A stretch of DNA of 56,469 nt from Dehalococcoidia bacterium (GCA_016927965.1 JAFGLP010000137.1:1-56469); one strand, 5' to 3'; positions 44,131 through 56,053 are shown, numbered from the stretch's first letter. Notes: generated by a model from the sequence alone, not told the origin. Made by a program: numbers and translations.

Positions 44131-45213
44131 ATGACATATCGAGTCACCCTTCTACCCGGCGATGGTATCGGTCCCGAGATCACCGATGCAACGATCCGTG
44201 TACTGGAAGCTACGGGAATCAAATTTCAATGGGACGTCTTCACTGTGGGCGAGGCCGCCATTGCGAAGTACGGCACGCCCCTGCCTGAGGAAACCCTTTC
44301 ATCGATCCGTAAAAACGGCGTAGCCATCAAAGGCCCCGTTACCACGCCGATCGGTAAGGGGTTCAGGAGTGTTAATGTGGCGCTGCGCAAGGAGCTCGAC
44401 CTCTATGCCTGCCTCAGACCGTGCAAGAGCTACAAGGGCGTGGTCACCAGCCCTTATCAGAATGTCGACCTCGTAATCGTGCGTGAAAACACTGAGGATC
44501 TGTACATCGGCATCGAGTTCGCCAAGGATACGCCTGAAGCCGCAGAGCTTTACGATTTTATCTCGAAGCACTACAAGGGGAAGCTGCGCAAAGATGCCGG
44601 GTACAGCATCAAGACCATCTCCGAGACCGGCACCCGACGCATTGTAAAGTACGCCTTCGAGTACGCTCGCAAATACAAACGCAAGAAAGTATCTGCCGTC
44701 ACCAAAGCCAATATCATGAAGTTCAGTGACGGCCTTTTTCTGCACACTGCTCGTGAAGTAGCCAAAGGCTACCCGGAGATAGAGTTCGACGAGGTACTGG
44801 TGGATGCCCTGTGCATGCGCCTGGTCAAAGACCCCAGAATGTACGACGTGCTGGCTTTGCCCAACCTTTACGGTGATATTATATCGGACCTCTGCGCCGG
44901 GCTGGTCGGAGGGCTTGGTATGGCGCCGGGCGCCAATATTGGCGACGGCATTGCAGTTTTTGAGCCCACGCATGGCAGCGCACCGAAGTACACCGGCCAA
45001 AACAAGGTCAGTCCTATCGCTGAGATGCTATCAGCAGTGCTGATGCTACGCTACCTGGGCGAAGAGCAGGCTGCCGACAGGATGGAGAACGCCATCGCTG
45101 CCGTTATAGAAGAAGGCAAGTATGTGACCTATGACCTGCACAAAGACCGCAACGAACCCAGCGCGGGGACTTCAGATGTTGCTGATGCAGTAATTGCCGA
45201 ACTTAAGAAGTAA
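44131..45213 (+). CDS. NAD(P)-dependent isocitrate (or isopropylmalate-like) dehydrogenase
   Basis: 360 residues of the beta-decarboxylating dehydrogenase family. GDGIGPEITDA, SVNVALRKELDLYACLRP, NTEDLYIGIE, metal site DALCMRLVKDP, and NLYGDIISDLCAGL are intact. The S-x-N-x-x-LRK stretch is the isocitrate-dehydrogenase pattern (isopropylmalate dehydrogenases usually lack this Ser/Asn pair). Together with the LeuCD pair it could convert citrate to 2-oxoglutarate for glutamate synthesis. The cofactor cannot be assigned with certainty. Confidence 0.82.
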   Translation: MTYRVTLLPGDGIGPEITDATIRVLEATGIKFQWDVFTVGEAAIAKYGTPLPEETLSSIRKNGVAIKGPVTTPIGKGFRSVNVALRKELDLYACLRPCKSYKGVVTSPYQNVDLVIVRENTEDLYIGIEFAKDTPEAAELYDFISKHYKGKLRKDAGYSIKTISETGTRRIVKYAFEYARKYKRKKVSAVTKANIMKFSDGLFLHTAREVAKGYPEIEFDEVLVDALCMRLVKDPRMYDVLALPNLYGDIISDLCAGLVGGLGMAPGANIGDGIAVFEPTHGSAPKYTGQNKVSPIAEMLSAVLMLRYLGEEQAADRMENAIAAVIEEGKYVTYDLHKDRNEPSAGTSDVADAVIAELKK

Positions 45214-45253
45214 CGGATACAGTAGCGCCTATCCTATACACAGAAGGACATAA

Positions 45254-45277
45254 GTTCAAATCCATTATCTCCCACCA
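45254..45277 (+). other. tRNA 3'-end-like fragment
   Basis: GTTCAAATCC, then 8 bases, then CCCACCA resembles the T-loop and CCA end of a tRNA. No matching D-arm, anticodon arm or 5' acceptor is present upstream, and the T-stem does not pair well. It may be a leftover of a tRNA or of an integrase attachment site. I give it low confidence. Confidence 0.2.
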
Positions 45278-45478
45278 TTTTTATCATACTGATCTTTCCT
45301 CGTGTTGTAAAGTTATCCATCTCAATAGCTATACTTATTCGTCAATTTTCCTCTTTTTCATATACGGGTATAATATTAGAATTAATATTTATTTAATATT
45401 TTAAACACATAATCTATTACTAGGTTTGTTTGCGTAGAATTTTGATATTTTAGACGTGGTCCTTCACAGGAGATCGTA

Positions 45479-46036
45479 ATGAATCAGCAATGGTTTTCCT
45501 GTCCCAGGTGCAGGCAATATATACAATATGGCATCCCCCAGTGCCCCTATTGCTCATTTCAAATAAACTGGGGGCCTACTCATCCTTCCTGGCAGCAGTC
45601 GCAGCAGCCACCGACTAGGGTACAGCCTCAATCCTATCAGCCGGCGGGAACCATGCAGTGCCCGCACTGCGGACGTATAGTCAGCCTGCACACGGAGCTG
45701 TCTACCGGGCAGCCGACACGCGTCGACCAGCAGTATGGGCAACAGACACGGATACACACTCCGTTGGACCAACGATCAAGCAGCAAGAGGCCGAACAAGG
45801 CTCAGAATTCTTTGCTGATTGTTTTATGCATACTGGGTCTGCTGGCCTGTATCGGATATATCGTATATTCGATGGTGATTGAACCGAACGGCGGATTATT
45901 CTCGTCAGGCAATACCATACAGACCTCTACAAATCCACTCGAACAGCAGGCAGGTACGGAGCAGGGACAAGCACCCGAGACATATGAAAGCCAAGGTCCC
46001 GCTGGAATTCCATACAATCAATCTGGTTCTTACTAA
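45479..46036 (+). CDS. Zinc-ribbon membrane protein of unknown function
   Basis: 185 residues. N-terminal zinc ribbon CPRCRQYIQYGIPQCPYC (positions 8-25), a Gln/Pro-rich linker, a partial second ribbon (CPHCGRIV) and one transmembrane helix at about 108-131 (LLIVLCILGLLACIGYIVYS), then a polar Gln/Ser-rich tail probably outside. No function can be assigned. An AGGAG precedes the ATG. Confidence 0.7.
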   Translation: MNQQWFSCPRCRQYIQYGIPQCPYCSFQINWGPTHPSWQQSQQPPTRVQPQSYQPAGTMQCPHCGRIVSLHTELSTGQPTRVDQQYGQQTRIHTPLDQRSSSKRPNKAQNSLLIVLCILGLLACIGYIVYSMVIEPNGGLFSSGNTIQTSTNPLEQQAGTEQGQAPETYESQGPAGIPYNQSGSY

Positions 46037-46111
46037 GGCGGCCAGCCTCCGCCTATGTGCAGTCAATAAGACAGGTACAATAATGACAGCGGGTGATATG
46101 GTGGTTAGGGC

Positions 46112-46924
46112 TTATTTTTCGCCTAGGTAGGCTGCAATTACTTCTTTATTGACGGCGATCTCTTCGGGCGTACCCTCGGCTATCTTCCGTCCAAAATCAA
46201 GGACGACGATTCTGTCAGCCAGGTCCATCACCACACCCATATCATGCTCGATGAGGACGATGGAGTCCACCCCATCTCTCAGTACAGGAGTATCAGGATA
46301 TGACTCACCCTGCCCCTCGAAGATATCGTAGATAAAGCGGGCGATATCTTCCTTCTCCTCCAGATTCATACCGGCCATGGGTTCGTCCAAGAGCAAAACT
46401 TTGGGTTCCAAGGCAAGTGCCCTTCCCAACTCCACCCTCTTTCTTAAGCCGTAGGGCAGAGATCCCACCACCTTTTTCCTGACATGCTCGATCTCGAGGA
46501 AATCGATGATATCTTCCACCGTCCGGCGGTGGGCGACTTCCTCCTTGTGGGCAGGCCCGAAATACAGGAAGGTGCTGAAGATGTTCTGTTTCATAAGCAC
46601 ATGTCTGGCTGCCATGATATTGTCTAAAGAGCTTAATCCCGAATAGAGCTCGATATTCTGAAAGGTCCTAGCGATGCCCATGCTGGCAATCTTGTCTGAC
46701 CTCATACCATTGATTTTCTTATTGTTAAATAGGATCTCGCCCTTCTGCGGCTTGTAGAAGCTGTTGATACAGTTCAGCAGGCACGTCTTGCCTGCGCCGT
46801 TGGGACCGATGATCGCCAGTATCTCGTTTCTCTTTATGTCCAGGTTGATGTCAGTAAGCGCACGGACACCGCCGAACCACAGGGAAAGGTCCCTGATACT
46901 GATGATAATTTCTTTATCGTGCAT
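46112..46924 (-). CDS. livG: Second, orphan LivG-type ABC transporter ATPase
   Basis: 270 residues. Walker A GPNGAGKT, signature LPYGLRKRVELGRALALEP, Walker B LLLDEPMAGMN and switch IEHDMGVVMD. Very similar in layout to the LivG at 12444 (including the IARTFQNIELYSGLSSLDNI and MAARHVLMKQN stretches), so a recent paralogue. Between Walker B and the switch His it has an extra segment (FEGQGESYPDTPVLRDGVDS) not present in the other copy. No permeases or binding protein adjoin it, so it may serve the distant liv system or a lost one. Confidence 0.87.
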   Translation of the reverse strand: MHDKEIIISIRDLSLWFGGVRALTDINLDIKRNEILAIIGPNGAGKTCLLNCINSFYKPQKGEILFNNKKINGMRSDKIASMGIARTFQNIELYSGLSSLDNIMAARHVLMKQNIFSTFLYFGPAHKEEVAHRRTVEDIIDFLEIEHVRKKVVGSLPYGLRKRVELGRALALEPKVLLLDEPMAGMNLEEKEDIARFIYDIFEGQGESYPDTPVLRDGVDSIVLIEHDMGVVMDLADRIVVLDFGRKIAEGTPEEIAVNKEVIAAYLGEK

Positions 46925-46990
46925 GAGCTTATACTGGGAAAATACCGCTTAACATATTGCGTGAAGACTTATGTTACCACCAATGGCACA

Positions 46991-48181
46991 TCATTGAAAA
47001 TCATTGCCTTGCTTGCTGCGCTTGACTTCAAGGCTGCGCGACTTCTGCTCGATGCGCGTGTCCTCATCGGTAGGCTTATATTTTAACAGGAATTGCTCCT
47101 TGAACTCAGCAAACCGGCCGTGGGATACGGCATCTCGTACTTCAGCCAGCAGGCTGTTCATGAAATACAGGTTGTGTATCGTAGCTAGCCGGTAGGCCAG
47201 CAGTTCCTCGCACCTGAACAGGTGATGAAGATAGGCCAGGCTAAAGTTGCGGCAGGTATAGCATCCGCATGATTCGTCCAGCGGGCCGAAGTGCTTGCTG
47301 TAGACGGTGCGTTTGACGTTTTTCCGGCCTTCCTTGGTATAAAGGCCGCCATTGCGAGCCACGCGGGTGGGTAAAGCGCTGTCGAAGATGTCGATGCCCC
47401 TTGCTATGCCTTCAAGTATGTCATCCGGCGCACCGATACCCATCAGGTACTTTGGTTTAGCCGCAGGAAGTAGCGGCACTGTATGCCCGACTATCTCCCA
47501 CATGGCAGTTTTGGATTCTCCCAGGCTGAGGCCGCCGATGGCGTAGCCGGGAAAATCGATATCCGTTATTTCGCTGGCCGACCGGGTGCGCAGCACTTTA
47601 TCAGTCCCGCCCTGGACGATGCCGAAAAGAAGCTGCCCCGTATTGTTATACGCCTCGTAGCACCGCTGCGCCCAGAGCGTGGTCTGCCTGACCGCCCTTG
47701 ATAGGTCCTCCTTTTTGGCCGTGGTCTCCGGGCAGACGTCCAGCACCATCATGATGTCCGAGCCCAGCTTCTCTTGCAGGGCCACCACATTTTCCGGCGA
47801 GAGGCGGTGCTCACTTCCGTCGATGTGAGACCTGAATACCGCACCGTCGTCGGTGACTTTACGCAATGACGACAGGCTGAAGATCTGGTAGCCCCCGCTG
47901 TCCGTTAGTATCGGCCTGTCCCAGGCCATGAACCTGTGCAGTCCGCCGGCCTTTTCTATAACATCAACGCTCGGCCTGAGGTACAGGTGGTAGGCATTAC
48001 ACAGTATCATCCTGATACCGATCTCTTCCAGGTCGTCCGGAGTTACTGCACGTACCGTAGCCTGTGTGCCAACCGGTAAAAAGATTGGTGTCTGCACCTC
48101 TCCATGCAGCGTATTCAGACGTGCGGTCCTGGCGGAGGTCGAAGGGCAATTATTGATTATCGAAAAGGTTTTATCGGGCAT
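46991..48181 (-). CDS. tgt: Queuine/preQ1 tRNA-guanine transglycosylase
   Basis: 396 residues from ATG 48181 (TTG two codons earlier possible). Catalytic Asp in ILTDSGGYQIFSL and DIFDSALPTRVARNGG; zinc ligands in CGCYTCRNFSLAYLHH. Exchanges guanine-34 for preQ1 in tRNAs with GUN anticodons. A C-terminal charged tail (KPTDEDTRIEQKSRSLEVKR) extends past the usual end. Only queD and tgt of the queuosine path are in the window. Confidence 0.93.
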   Translation of the reverse strand: MPDKTFSIINNCPSTSARTARLNTLHGEVQTPIFLPVGTQATVRAVTPDDLEEIGIRMILCNAYHLYLRPSVDVIEKAGGLHRFMAWDRPILTDSGGYQIFSLSSLRKVTDDGAVFRSHIDGSEHRLSPENVVALQEKLGSDIMMVLDVCPETTAKKEDLSRAVRQTTLWAQRCYEAYNNTGQLLFGIVQGGTDKVLRTRSASEITDIDFPGYAIGGLSLGESKTAMWEIVGHTVPLLPAAKPKYLMGIGAPDDILEGIARGIDIFDSALPTRVARNGGLYTKEGRKNVKRTVYSKHFGPLDESCGCYTCRNFSLAYLHHLFRCEELLAYRLATIHNLYFMNSLLAEVRDAVSHGRFAEFKEQFLLKYKPTDEDTRIEQKSRSLEVKRSKQGNDFQ

Positions 48182-48198
48182 AGGCAATGATCACCGAA

Positions 48199-49650
48199 CT
48201 AAAATTCACGCCTGTTCCAGTAATCGACATATTTCTTCATTGTTCCCACCGCCTCTGCAACGCTGTCGAAAGTAGGCACTCCAGCGTCTACCAGGACGGA
48301 CCTAACCCTGGATATAGTGTTCCAGCGTATGTTCTCCAGATCGTGGTAGGCGGGTTTCGAGCTGCTCAATACTGCCAGCACCGGCTTGAGCCCGGTCTTA
48401 TATACATTCGCGATATTATCAGCTTCCATCTTAATCACATTGACCCACATCTCGTCATTCAACGGGTTTTCATCGGAGATTTGTATCAGAAGGTAGTCGA
48501 AGTCCGGGTTCCGGCTAAATATTTTAGGGACGGCTCCGACCTCCAGCATACTGTCACCCCAGATCGAAAAATCCACGGGATTGTTGACCCAGTCCCATAT
48601 ATCGGGTACTACATCTTTAAGCTGGCTGCGTACTTTGTCGGACAGGGGCGGTACCGAAAAGCCGGCTTCTTCGGCTAGGTCGGCAGCCATGACGGCCTTG
48701 CCCCCACCCCCACCCATTATACCAACCCTTTTCCCCGTTACCGGAGGCAATGAATTGAACAGCATGGCCATGTTAGCCATCTCGGCCAGGTCCTTGACCT
48801 GAATGACCCCGGCCTGCTGGAAAACTACGCTCCAGATATCGGTGGAACCGGCCACGGCAGCTGTATGCGAGGAGACGGCCCGTGTGCCGGATTGCCCGCG
48901 TCCTCCTTTGATGGCTATCACAGGTTTGGCTTCTGCAGCACACTTCAGGGATGAAACAAATCTATCTCCGTCCCTGACACCCTCGAAGTAGCCGGTGATT
49001 ATTTCTGTCTTGGCATCGCAGGCCAAGTAATCAAGGATATCGCTTTCAGTGATGTCCAGCCCGTTGCCGTAGCTGACAACCTTGCTGAACCTCAAGCCCT
49101 GCAGCATGCCGTTTCCTATCAGTATGGTCGAGGCCCCTCCGCTTTGAAAAACGATCCCGACATTGCCCGGTTCAAACGGGAAGTTATAGCCGAAAGCTAT
49201 GCCGGATTCCGGGCAATAGACACCCATGCAGTTGGGCCCGATCAGTCTGACACCCAGTTCCTGAGCTTTCAGCTTGATGGCTTTCTCCATCTCTATGGCC
49301 TTCGGCCTCCCGGTTTCGCTGAGGCGTGCCGTGAACAGGTGCATAACCTTCACATTTTTCAGCGGACATTCGTCCAGTAAAGGCAATACACGGTGGGTGG
49401 GGACACAGCAGATAACTAGGTCGACATCTCCAGGCACATCGCTCAGCTTGGGATATGCCGGTATATCCAGCACATTCTTTTTTTGTCGGCTCACAGGATA
49501 TAGCCTGCCTTTATACCCGTAATGGATCAGGTGGCGCAGGTAGTGATAACCGAAAGAGAAAGGCTGCTCTGAGGCCCCGATCACCGCTATGCTGCGGGGA
49601 TAAAAAGCATAATCCAGATAATGTTTATAGGTCTGTTTTACATCAGCCAT
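48199..49650 (-). CDS. Second ADP-forming acyl-CoA synthetase alpha-like protein
   Basis: 483 residues. CoA-binding fold (FYPRSIAVIGASEQP, LIGPNCMGVYCPESG), succinyl-CoA-ligase-like domain and C-terminal ligase domain as in the paralogue at 1776. His262 in GTRAVSSHTAAVAGSTD is the presumed phosphohistidine. The ATP-grasp half is again absent. It overlaps ctaB by 13 bases on the same strand and lies just upstream of tgt. Confidence 0.82.
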   Translation of the reverse strand: MADVKQTYKHYLDYAFYPRSIAVIGASEQPFSFGYHYLRHLIHYGYKGRLYPVSRQKKNVLDIPAYPKLSDVPGDVDLVICCVPTHRVLPLLDECPLKNVKVMHLFTARLSETGRPKAIEMEKAIKLKAQELGVRLIGPNCMGVYCPESGIAFGYNFPFEPGNVGIVFQSGGASTILIGNGMLQGLRFSKVVSYGNGLDITESDILDYLACDAKTEIITGYFEGVRDGDRFVSSLKCAAEAKPVIAIKGGRGQSGTRAVSSHTAAVAGSTDIWSVVFQQAGVIQVKDLAEMANMAMLFNSLPPVTGKRVGIMGGGGGKAVMAADLAEEAGFSVPPLSDKVRSQLKDVVPDIWDWVNNPVDFSIWGDSMLEVGAVPKIFSRNPDFDYLLIQISDENPLNDEMWVNVIKMEADNIANVYKTGLKPVLAVLSSSKPAYHDLENIRWNTISRVRSVLVDAGVPTFDSVAEAVGTMKKYVDYWNRREF

Positions 49651-50522
49651 GAATCCACCGCCATTACCAGGAAAATAATGCCCAGGTAGGGGAATGCAGA
49701 TATCTTATATACCTTCCACGCATTGCGGGACGTGGGATTGAATAATAAACGTATGCTGGCAAAGATCATAACGAGGCTGAGTATGCTCGACACAATCAGG
49801 TACAGTAAATCAAATCTGTCAGATAGCCAGTAAACCAGAAAGGCCACGGCAGCAAGTGCTAAGGACAGGATTGCCAGCATCCAGATTACAGTGCTGTCTT
49901 TTAAACACAGCGGAAAATAATGCAGGCCTGCATCCTCATAGTCCGAGCGGTTGGCAATCATCAGGGTCCAGACATGCGCCGGGGTCCAGAGAACTATCAG
50001 GCAGAACAACAAGACCGGTATTATCTCAATTGCCGGCTGCTTGGTAATGGCATACCAGCCGATCAGTACTGGCGAGCTGCCAGCAATCATGCCAAAGAAT
50101 GTACAGGAGATGGTCTTGCGCCAAAGGGCGGATGTTATGACTCCCACTAGACCGATGAAGAAGCATACCGGCGACAGTATCAGGGCTAGTACCAGCCCCA
50201 TCGCAATCAAGAACGTTGATAAGGCCAGCACTTTTTCGGCAGGCCGGATTCTTTTAGAGGGCAGTACACGCATACAGGTCCGCTGCATGCGGGCGTCTAC
50301 ATCCCGATCCAGGTAATTGGTCAGCCCGTTGGCACCGGCGCTTCCCAGCAGAATGGCTACCAGTGTCAGGATAAAGTCCAGTATGGGGAAACCACTAGCC
50401 TGGATGGATGCAGCAATTACCGCCGCACAGGCGCCGATAAATAACAACAGGCTTGTTTCCCTCGGCTTGAGAACTTTGACATAGTCAAGAATACTGGAGT
50501 GAGTTTTTGTAGTGGCACTCAA
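49638..50522 (-). CDS. ctaB: Protoheme IX farnesyltransferase (heme O synthase)
   Basis: 294 residues, about nine hydrophobic helices. The prenyl-diphosphate motif NYLDRDVDARMQRT and the second Asp-rich motif RSDYEDAGLHYFPL are present. It attaches a farnesyl group to heme b, making heme O for terminal oxidases. The start is a TTG at 50522 with AAAGGT about 13 bases upstream; weak, so the start is uncertain. No oxidase or ctaA gene is in the window. Confidence 0.88.
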   Translation of the reverse strand: MSATTKTHSSILDYVKVLKPRETSLLLFIGACAAVIAASIQASGFPILDFILTLVAILLGSAGANGLTNYLDRDVDARMQRTCMRVLPSKRIRPAEKVLALSTFLIAMGLVLALILSPVCFFIGLVGVITSALWRKTISCTFFGMIAGSSPVLIGWYAITKQPAIEIIPVLLFCLIVLWTPAHVWTLMIANRSDYEDAGLHYFPLCLKDSTVIWMLAILSLALAAVAFLVYWLSDRFDLLYLIVSSILSLVMIFASIRLLFNPTSRNAWKVYKISAFPYLGIIFLVMAVDSWLM

Positions 50523-50642
50523 TTTAAATACAGACCTTTGAACAAGTACTTAGCTACAAGATAACTTCATATAATATAACGTTTTACACAGATTCAGCAA
50601 AATTACAGCGGTTATATAGCACAGGCGCAAATGCTCGGGAAT

Positions 50643-51548
50643 TCAGCGGTATAAGAAACGTGGGTATGTGTTTTGTAGAAAGGCAGTTGCCGCTGCATAT
50701 TCCGCGCCTGCCATGTTGTTCAGTACTGAACCTGATAATGAGCTGCCTCCGCCACTGATGAGGACATCTAATAAATTTGTGGAATGGGGATAAATATAGT
50801 CGATAAGCGGGTGCTCGATATGGGCAAGTTCGGCGGCCAGGTCAACAGCAGTCTGGATTCCCCCGATCTCATCAACCAGTCCAAGCTGCTGAGCTTCCAG
50901 TCCGGTATAGGTCTGCCCAGTAGCCAGTTCACGTACCCTGTCTTTGCTCAGGTTGCGTCCATCTGCAACCACGCTGATGAACTGCTCATATATTTGGTCA
51001 GTCGTCTTCTGGACGATGGCTTTTTCTTCAGGAGTCAACTCAACAAAACCGGAATACATATCTTTATATTTACCCGATTTGATTATCTCCATCTTGACGC
51101 CGATCTTTTCCATTAATCCGCTTAAATTGGGCATCTCTGTTATGACTCCGATGCTGCCAGTAAGCGTGGACTCCAGGGCTACTATTTTATCGGCTTTAGC
51201 CGAGATATAATAACCTCCAGATGCGGCAATACTACGCATACTGACCACCACAGGCTTGTTAACCCGTTCCATTAAATATACGATTTCCTCGCAGGCGCTC
51301 GCATCTCCCCCCGGGCTATTTAATTGAATCACGATCGCTTTGTATGAAATATCATCTTTCACCCTGTCAAGCTGCTTCCTTACCATATCGGGCGTAATAG
51401 ACTCGCCTCCGAAAATAGATGATCTGCCGCTTATCTGGATGACGCCGTTAAGCGGTATTACGGCTATTCTATTGCTGATCACATGACAGGATATTACCGC
51501 TGGCAGCAGACAACATAGTATTAGTAAGCTGATTAATATTCTGTACAT
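50643..51548 (-). CDS. sppA: Signal peptide peptidase SppA (lipoprotein form)
   Basis: 301 residues. N-terminal signal with lipobox-like VISC (Cys21). The catalytic Ser110 in SIAASGGYYIS and Lys162 in SGKYKDM match the Ser-Lys dyad of family S49. Degrades cleaved signal peptides in the membrane or periplasm. The region PIPLNGVIQISG is the usual start. It stands alone behind the leftward ruvX-alaS pair. Confidence 0.88.
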   Translation of the reverse strand: MYRILISLLILCCLLPAVISCHVISNRIAVIPLNGVIQISGRSSIFGGESITPDMVRKQLDRVKDDISYKAIVIQLNSPGGDASACEEIVYLMERVNKPVVVSMRSIAASGGYYISAKADKIVALESTLTGSIGVITEMPNLSGLMEKIGVKMEIIKSGKYKDMYSGFVELTPEEKAIVQKTTDQIYEQFISVVADGRNLSKDRVRELATGQTYTGLEAQQLGLVDEIGGIQTAVDLAAELAHIEHPLIDYIYPHSTNLLDVLISGGGSSLSGSVLNNMAGAEYAAATAFLQNTYPRFLYR

Positions 51549-51626
51549 TTTAACCTCCCTGTTACGCCTAACTGTATCGACGACTTATCTCCACAGACGA
51601 GGCTACAGCCCGACGGTCAATCATAT

Positions 51627-52071
51627 TTACATTGAAGGCGGCTCAAGCTGTGAAATCTCCCCATCGAGCTTTACTTCATCCAGATACGCTTGCAGAATGA
51701 CCGTTGCCGCTGCAGCATCCATCTCACGCTTTAACTTGCTCCCCTTCTTGCCAGCTTCCCTGAGCTTCTGGTCAGCTGATACGGAGGTCAGACGCTCATC
51801 CTGCATAACGATCTCTTTGTCGGTAGCCTGCTCGATGAGTTTGGTAAATGCCAGTACTTTTTCGGCCTGCTTGCCAATAGTTCCATCAAGTGAATACGGT
51901 AACCCCACAACGATTTTGGAGACGTTATGCTTGTTTGCTAATTTGATTAACTCTTTAATAGCGATATCGTCAGTAGACCTTATGATAGTATTCAGAGGAG
52001 TAGCAAGTATCTGGGAAGGATCGGATAGTGAAACACCAATCTTCCTGTCACCTACGTCCAGGCCCATAGCT

Positions 52072-52079
<8 letters not shown>
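51627..52079 (-). CDS. ruvX: Holliday junction resolvase-like RuvX (YqgF)
   Basis: 150 residues. RNase-H-like fold: MGLDVGDRKIGVSLSDP, VVGLPYSLDG, and DERLTSVSADQKL are the three metal-site blocks. In bacteria it takes part in 16S rRNA 5' processing and possibly recombination. Overlaps alaS by 8 bases; the alaS-ruvX pairing is common. Confidence 0.93.
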
Positions 52080-54723
<2,644 letters not shown>

Positions 54724-54855
54724 AGATCAATCACCTCGACGAATTTTATAAAAGTAAGAGTAGCTTAGTCAAAATAGCAGTAGTAGTTTATATAATTATA
54801 CTTTTAACAAGTTAAATAACATGTGTTACAATCATGTGATCGAGGTGATTACTTA

Positions 54856-55209
54856 ATGCCTGTCTATGAATACTGGTGCACCAATTGTAAAACCAAGTTT
54901 GAAATGCTCATGTCGAGGCACGAAAAGACTTTTCCCTGCTGTCCGCAGTGCCATCAGCATTCAGTAAAACGCTTATTCTCGACATTCATGGTCTCAAAAT
55001 CCTACAAAGAAGTATATGATAACATTCTTTCCGATACACAGCTAACGCGTGGTCTAATGAGAAATGATCCTCAAGCGCTGGCTCAATGGAACAAGCAGAT
55101 GAGCGGTGGGGAACCTGTGGCGCCTGAATATAGGGAGACCATGGAAAGGATGGAACGGGGTGAGATGCCACCCTCGTCTTCTTCCTCAAATCCTGATGCT
55201 GCGGATTAG
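54856..55209 (+). CDS. FmdB-family zinc-ribbon protein
   Basis: 117 residues from ATG 54856 with GAGGTG 8 bases upstream. MPVYEYWCTNCKTKFEML and CCPQCHQHSVKRLFSTF form the FmdB-type zinc ribbon, with a helical tail rich in Ser (PPSSSSSNPDAAD). FmdB proteins are putative regulators near C1 and amidase genes. This is one of two consecutive paralogues; the role is unknown. Confidence 0.83.
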   Translation: MPVYEYWCTNCKTKFEMLMSRHEKTFPCCPQCHQHSVKRLFSTFMVSKSYKEVYDNILSDTQLTRGLMRNDPQALAQWNKQMSGGEPVAPEYRETMERMERGEMPPSSSSSNPDAAD

Positions 55210-55230
55210 AACTGATGCTAGAGGTCTGAG

Positions 55231-55605
55231 ATGCCTATCTATGAATATGACTGCCGGAGTTGTCACAGGAGGGTAAGCCTGCTCTTGCGTATCGCTGATT
55301 TAGAGCAAAGCCAAACTTGCCCGTATTGCGGTGAATCAGAGATGGTACGCATTTTGTCCCGTTTTTCAGTACATAAATCGATCAGCACCATCTATGAGGA
55401 AAGCGGCGAACCCGGAATGTCCCAATCTGCCGACTATTACAAAGACCCCAGGAATATAGGCCGAGGGGTTGAAAAAAGATTTAAAAATATGAATATTGAG
55501 ATGCCTTCCTCAATACAGCAAAGCATAAATGAAGCAAGGGAGGGAAAATTACCCGATTCCCTGAAGGACCTGAATAGTGCGGCATCGGATACTACGTACC
55601 ATTGA
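55231..55605 (+). CDS. Second FmdB-family zinc-ribbon protein
   Basis: 124 residues. MPIYEYDCRSCHRRVSLLL and CPYCGESEMVRILSRFSVHK make the same ribbon as the preceding gene. The tail differs (YEESGEPGMSQSADYYKDPR) and contains GVEKRFKNMNIEMPSS. It begins 21 bases after the first copy, evidently a tandem duplication that has diverged. Confidence 0.83.
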   Translation: MPIYEYDCRSCHRRVSLLLRIADLEQSQTCPYCGESEMVRILSRFSVHKSISTIYEESGEPGMSQSADYYKDPRNIGRGVEKRFKNMNIEMPSSIQQSINEAREGKLPDSLKDLNSAASDTTYH

Positions 55606-56053
55606 CGCCAATATAAACCGCGTCAGCGAAGGATTACGGGTACTGGAGGATGTAGCCAGGTTTATAGCTGAGGATGCCAGTTCCAGCAAGCAGCTTAAAT
55701 CTATCAGGCATCAGCTCAGCAAATCAGCGGGAGATCTTAATCTGGAATTGCTGTCTAACCGGGATGTGCCAGGCGATATCGGAGCCAGGTTGGATTTAAC
55801 TACGGACCACCAAGATCTGACAGCAGTGATCAGGGCAAACTCAAAGAGAGTTGAGGAAGGGTTGAGGGTGCTCGAGGAGTTGGCGAAGTTACCGGAGATG
55901 AAAACTGCCTTGTCTGCCCCAAGGTTAAAAGAATCAAGATATGTTGTCTATTCGCTAGAGAAAAAACTGATTTCGGAATTATCACATCCCCGTAGATCGC
56001 GTATTGATAACCAGGAGGACAATCATGGACGCAAAAAGCAAGAAGGGAAATGA
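55577..56053 (+). CDS. Stand-alone ThiE N-terminal-like domain protein (ThiD2-type)
   Basis: 158 residues from a GTG at 55577, which overlaps the FmdB stop by 29 bases; AAGGA lies 8 bases upstream. RTIDANINRVSEGLRVLEDV and a second, internal repeat RANSKRVEEGLRVLEELAK give two related helical units. This matches the N-terminal extension of two-domain thiamine-phosphate synthases; the catalytic barrel itself is absent here. Function is unknown when unfused. It overlaps the translin start by 29 bases. Confidence 0.78.
   Translation: MRHRILRTIDANINRVSEGLRVLEDVARFIAEDASSSKQLKSIRHQLSKSAGDLNLELLSNRDVPGDIGARLDLTTDHQDLTAVIRANSKRVEEGLRVLEELAKLPEMKTALSAPRLKESRYVVYSLEKKLISELSHPRRSRIDNQEDNHGRKKQEGK

Noticed and set aside
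44299..45000. 233-residue leftward open frame
   Set aside because: It runs antisense to the conserved dehydrogenase, has no ribosome-binding site, and arises from the codon bias of a higher-GC gene.
54724..54822. Possible T-box leader upstream of alaS
   Set aside because: No specifier loop or antiterminator sequence could be found; the leader is only about 100 bases and simple.
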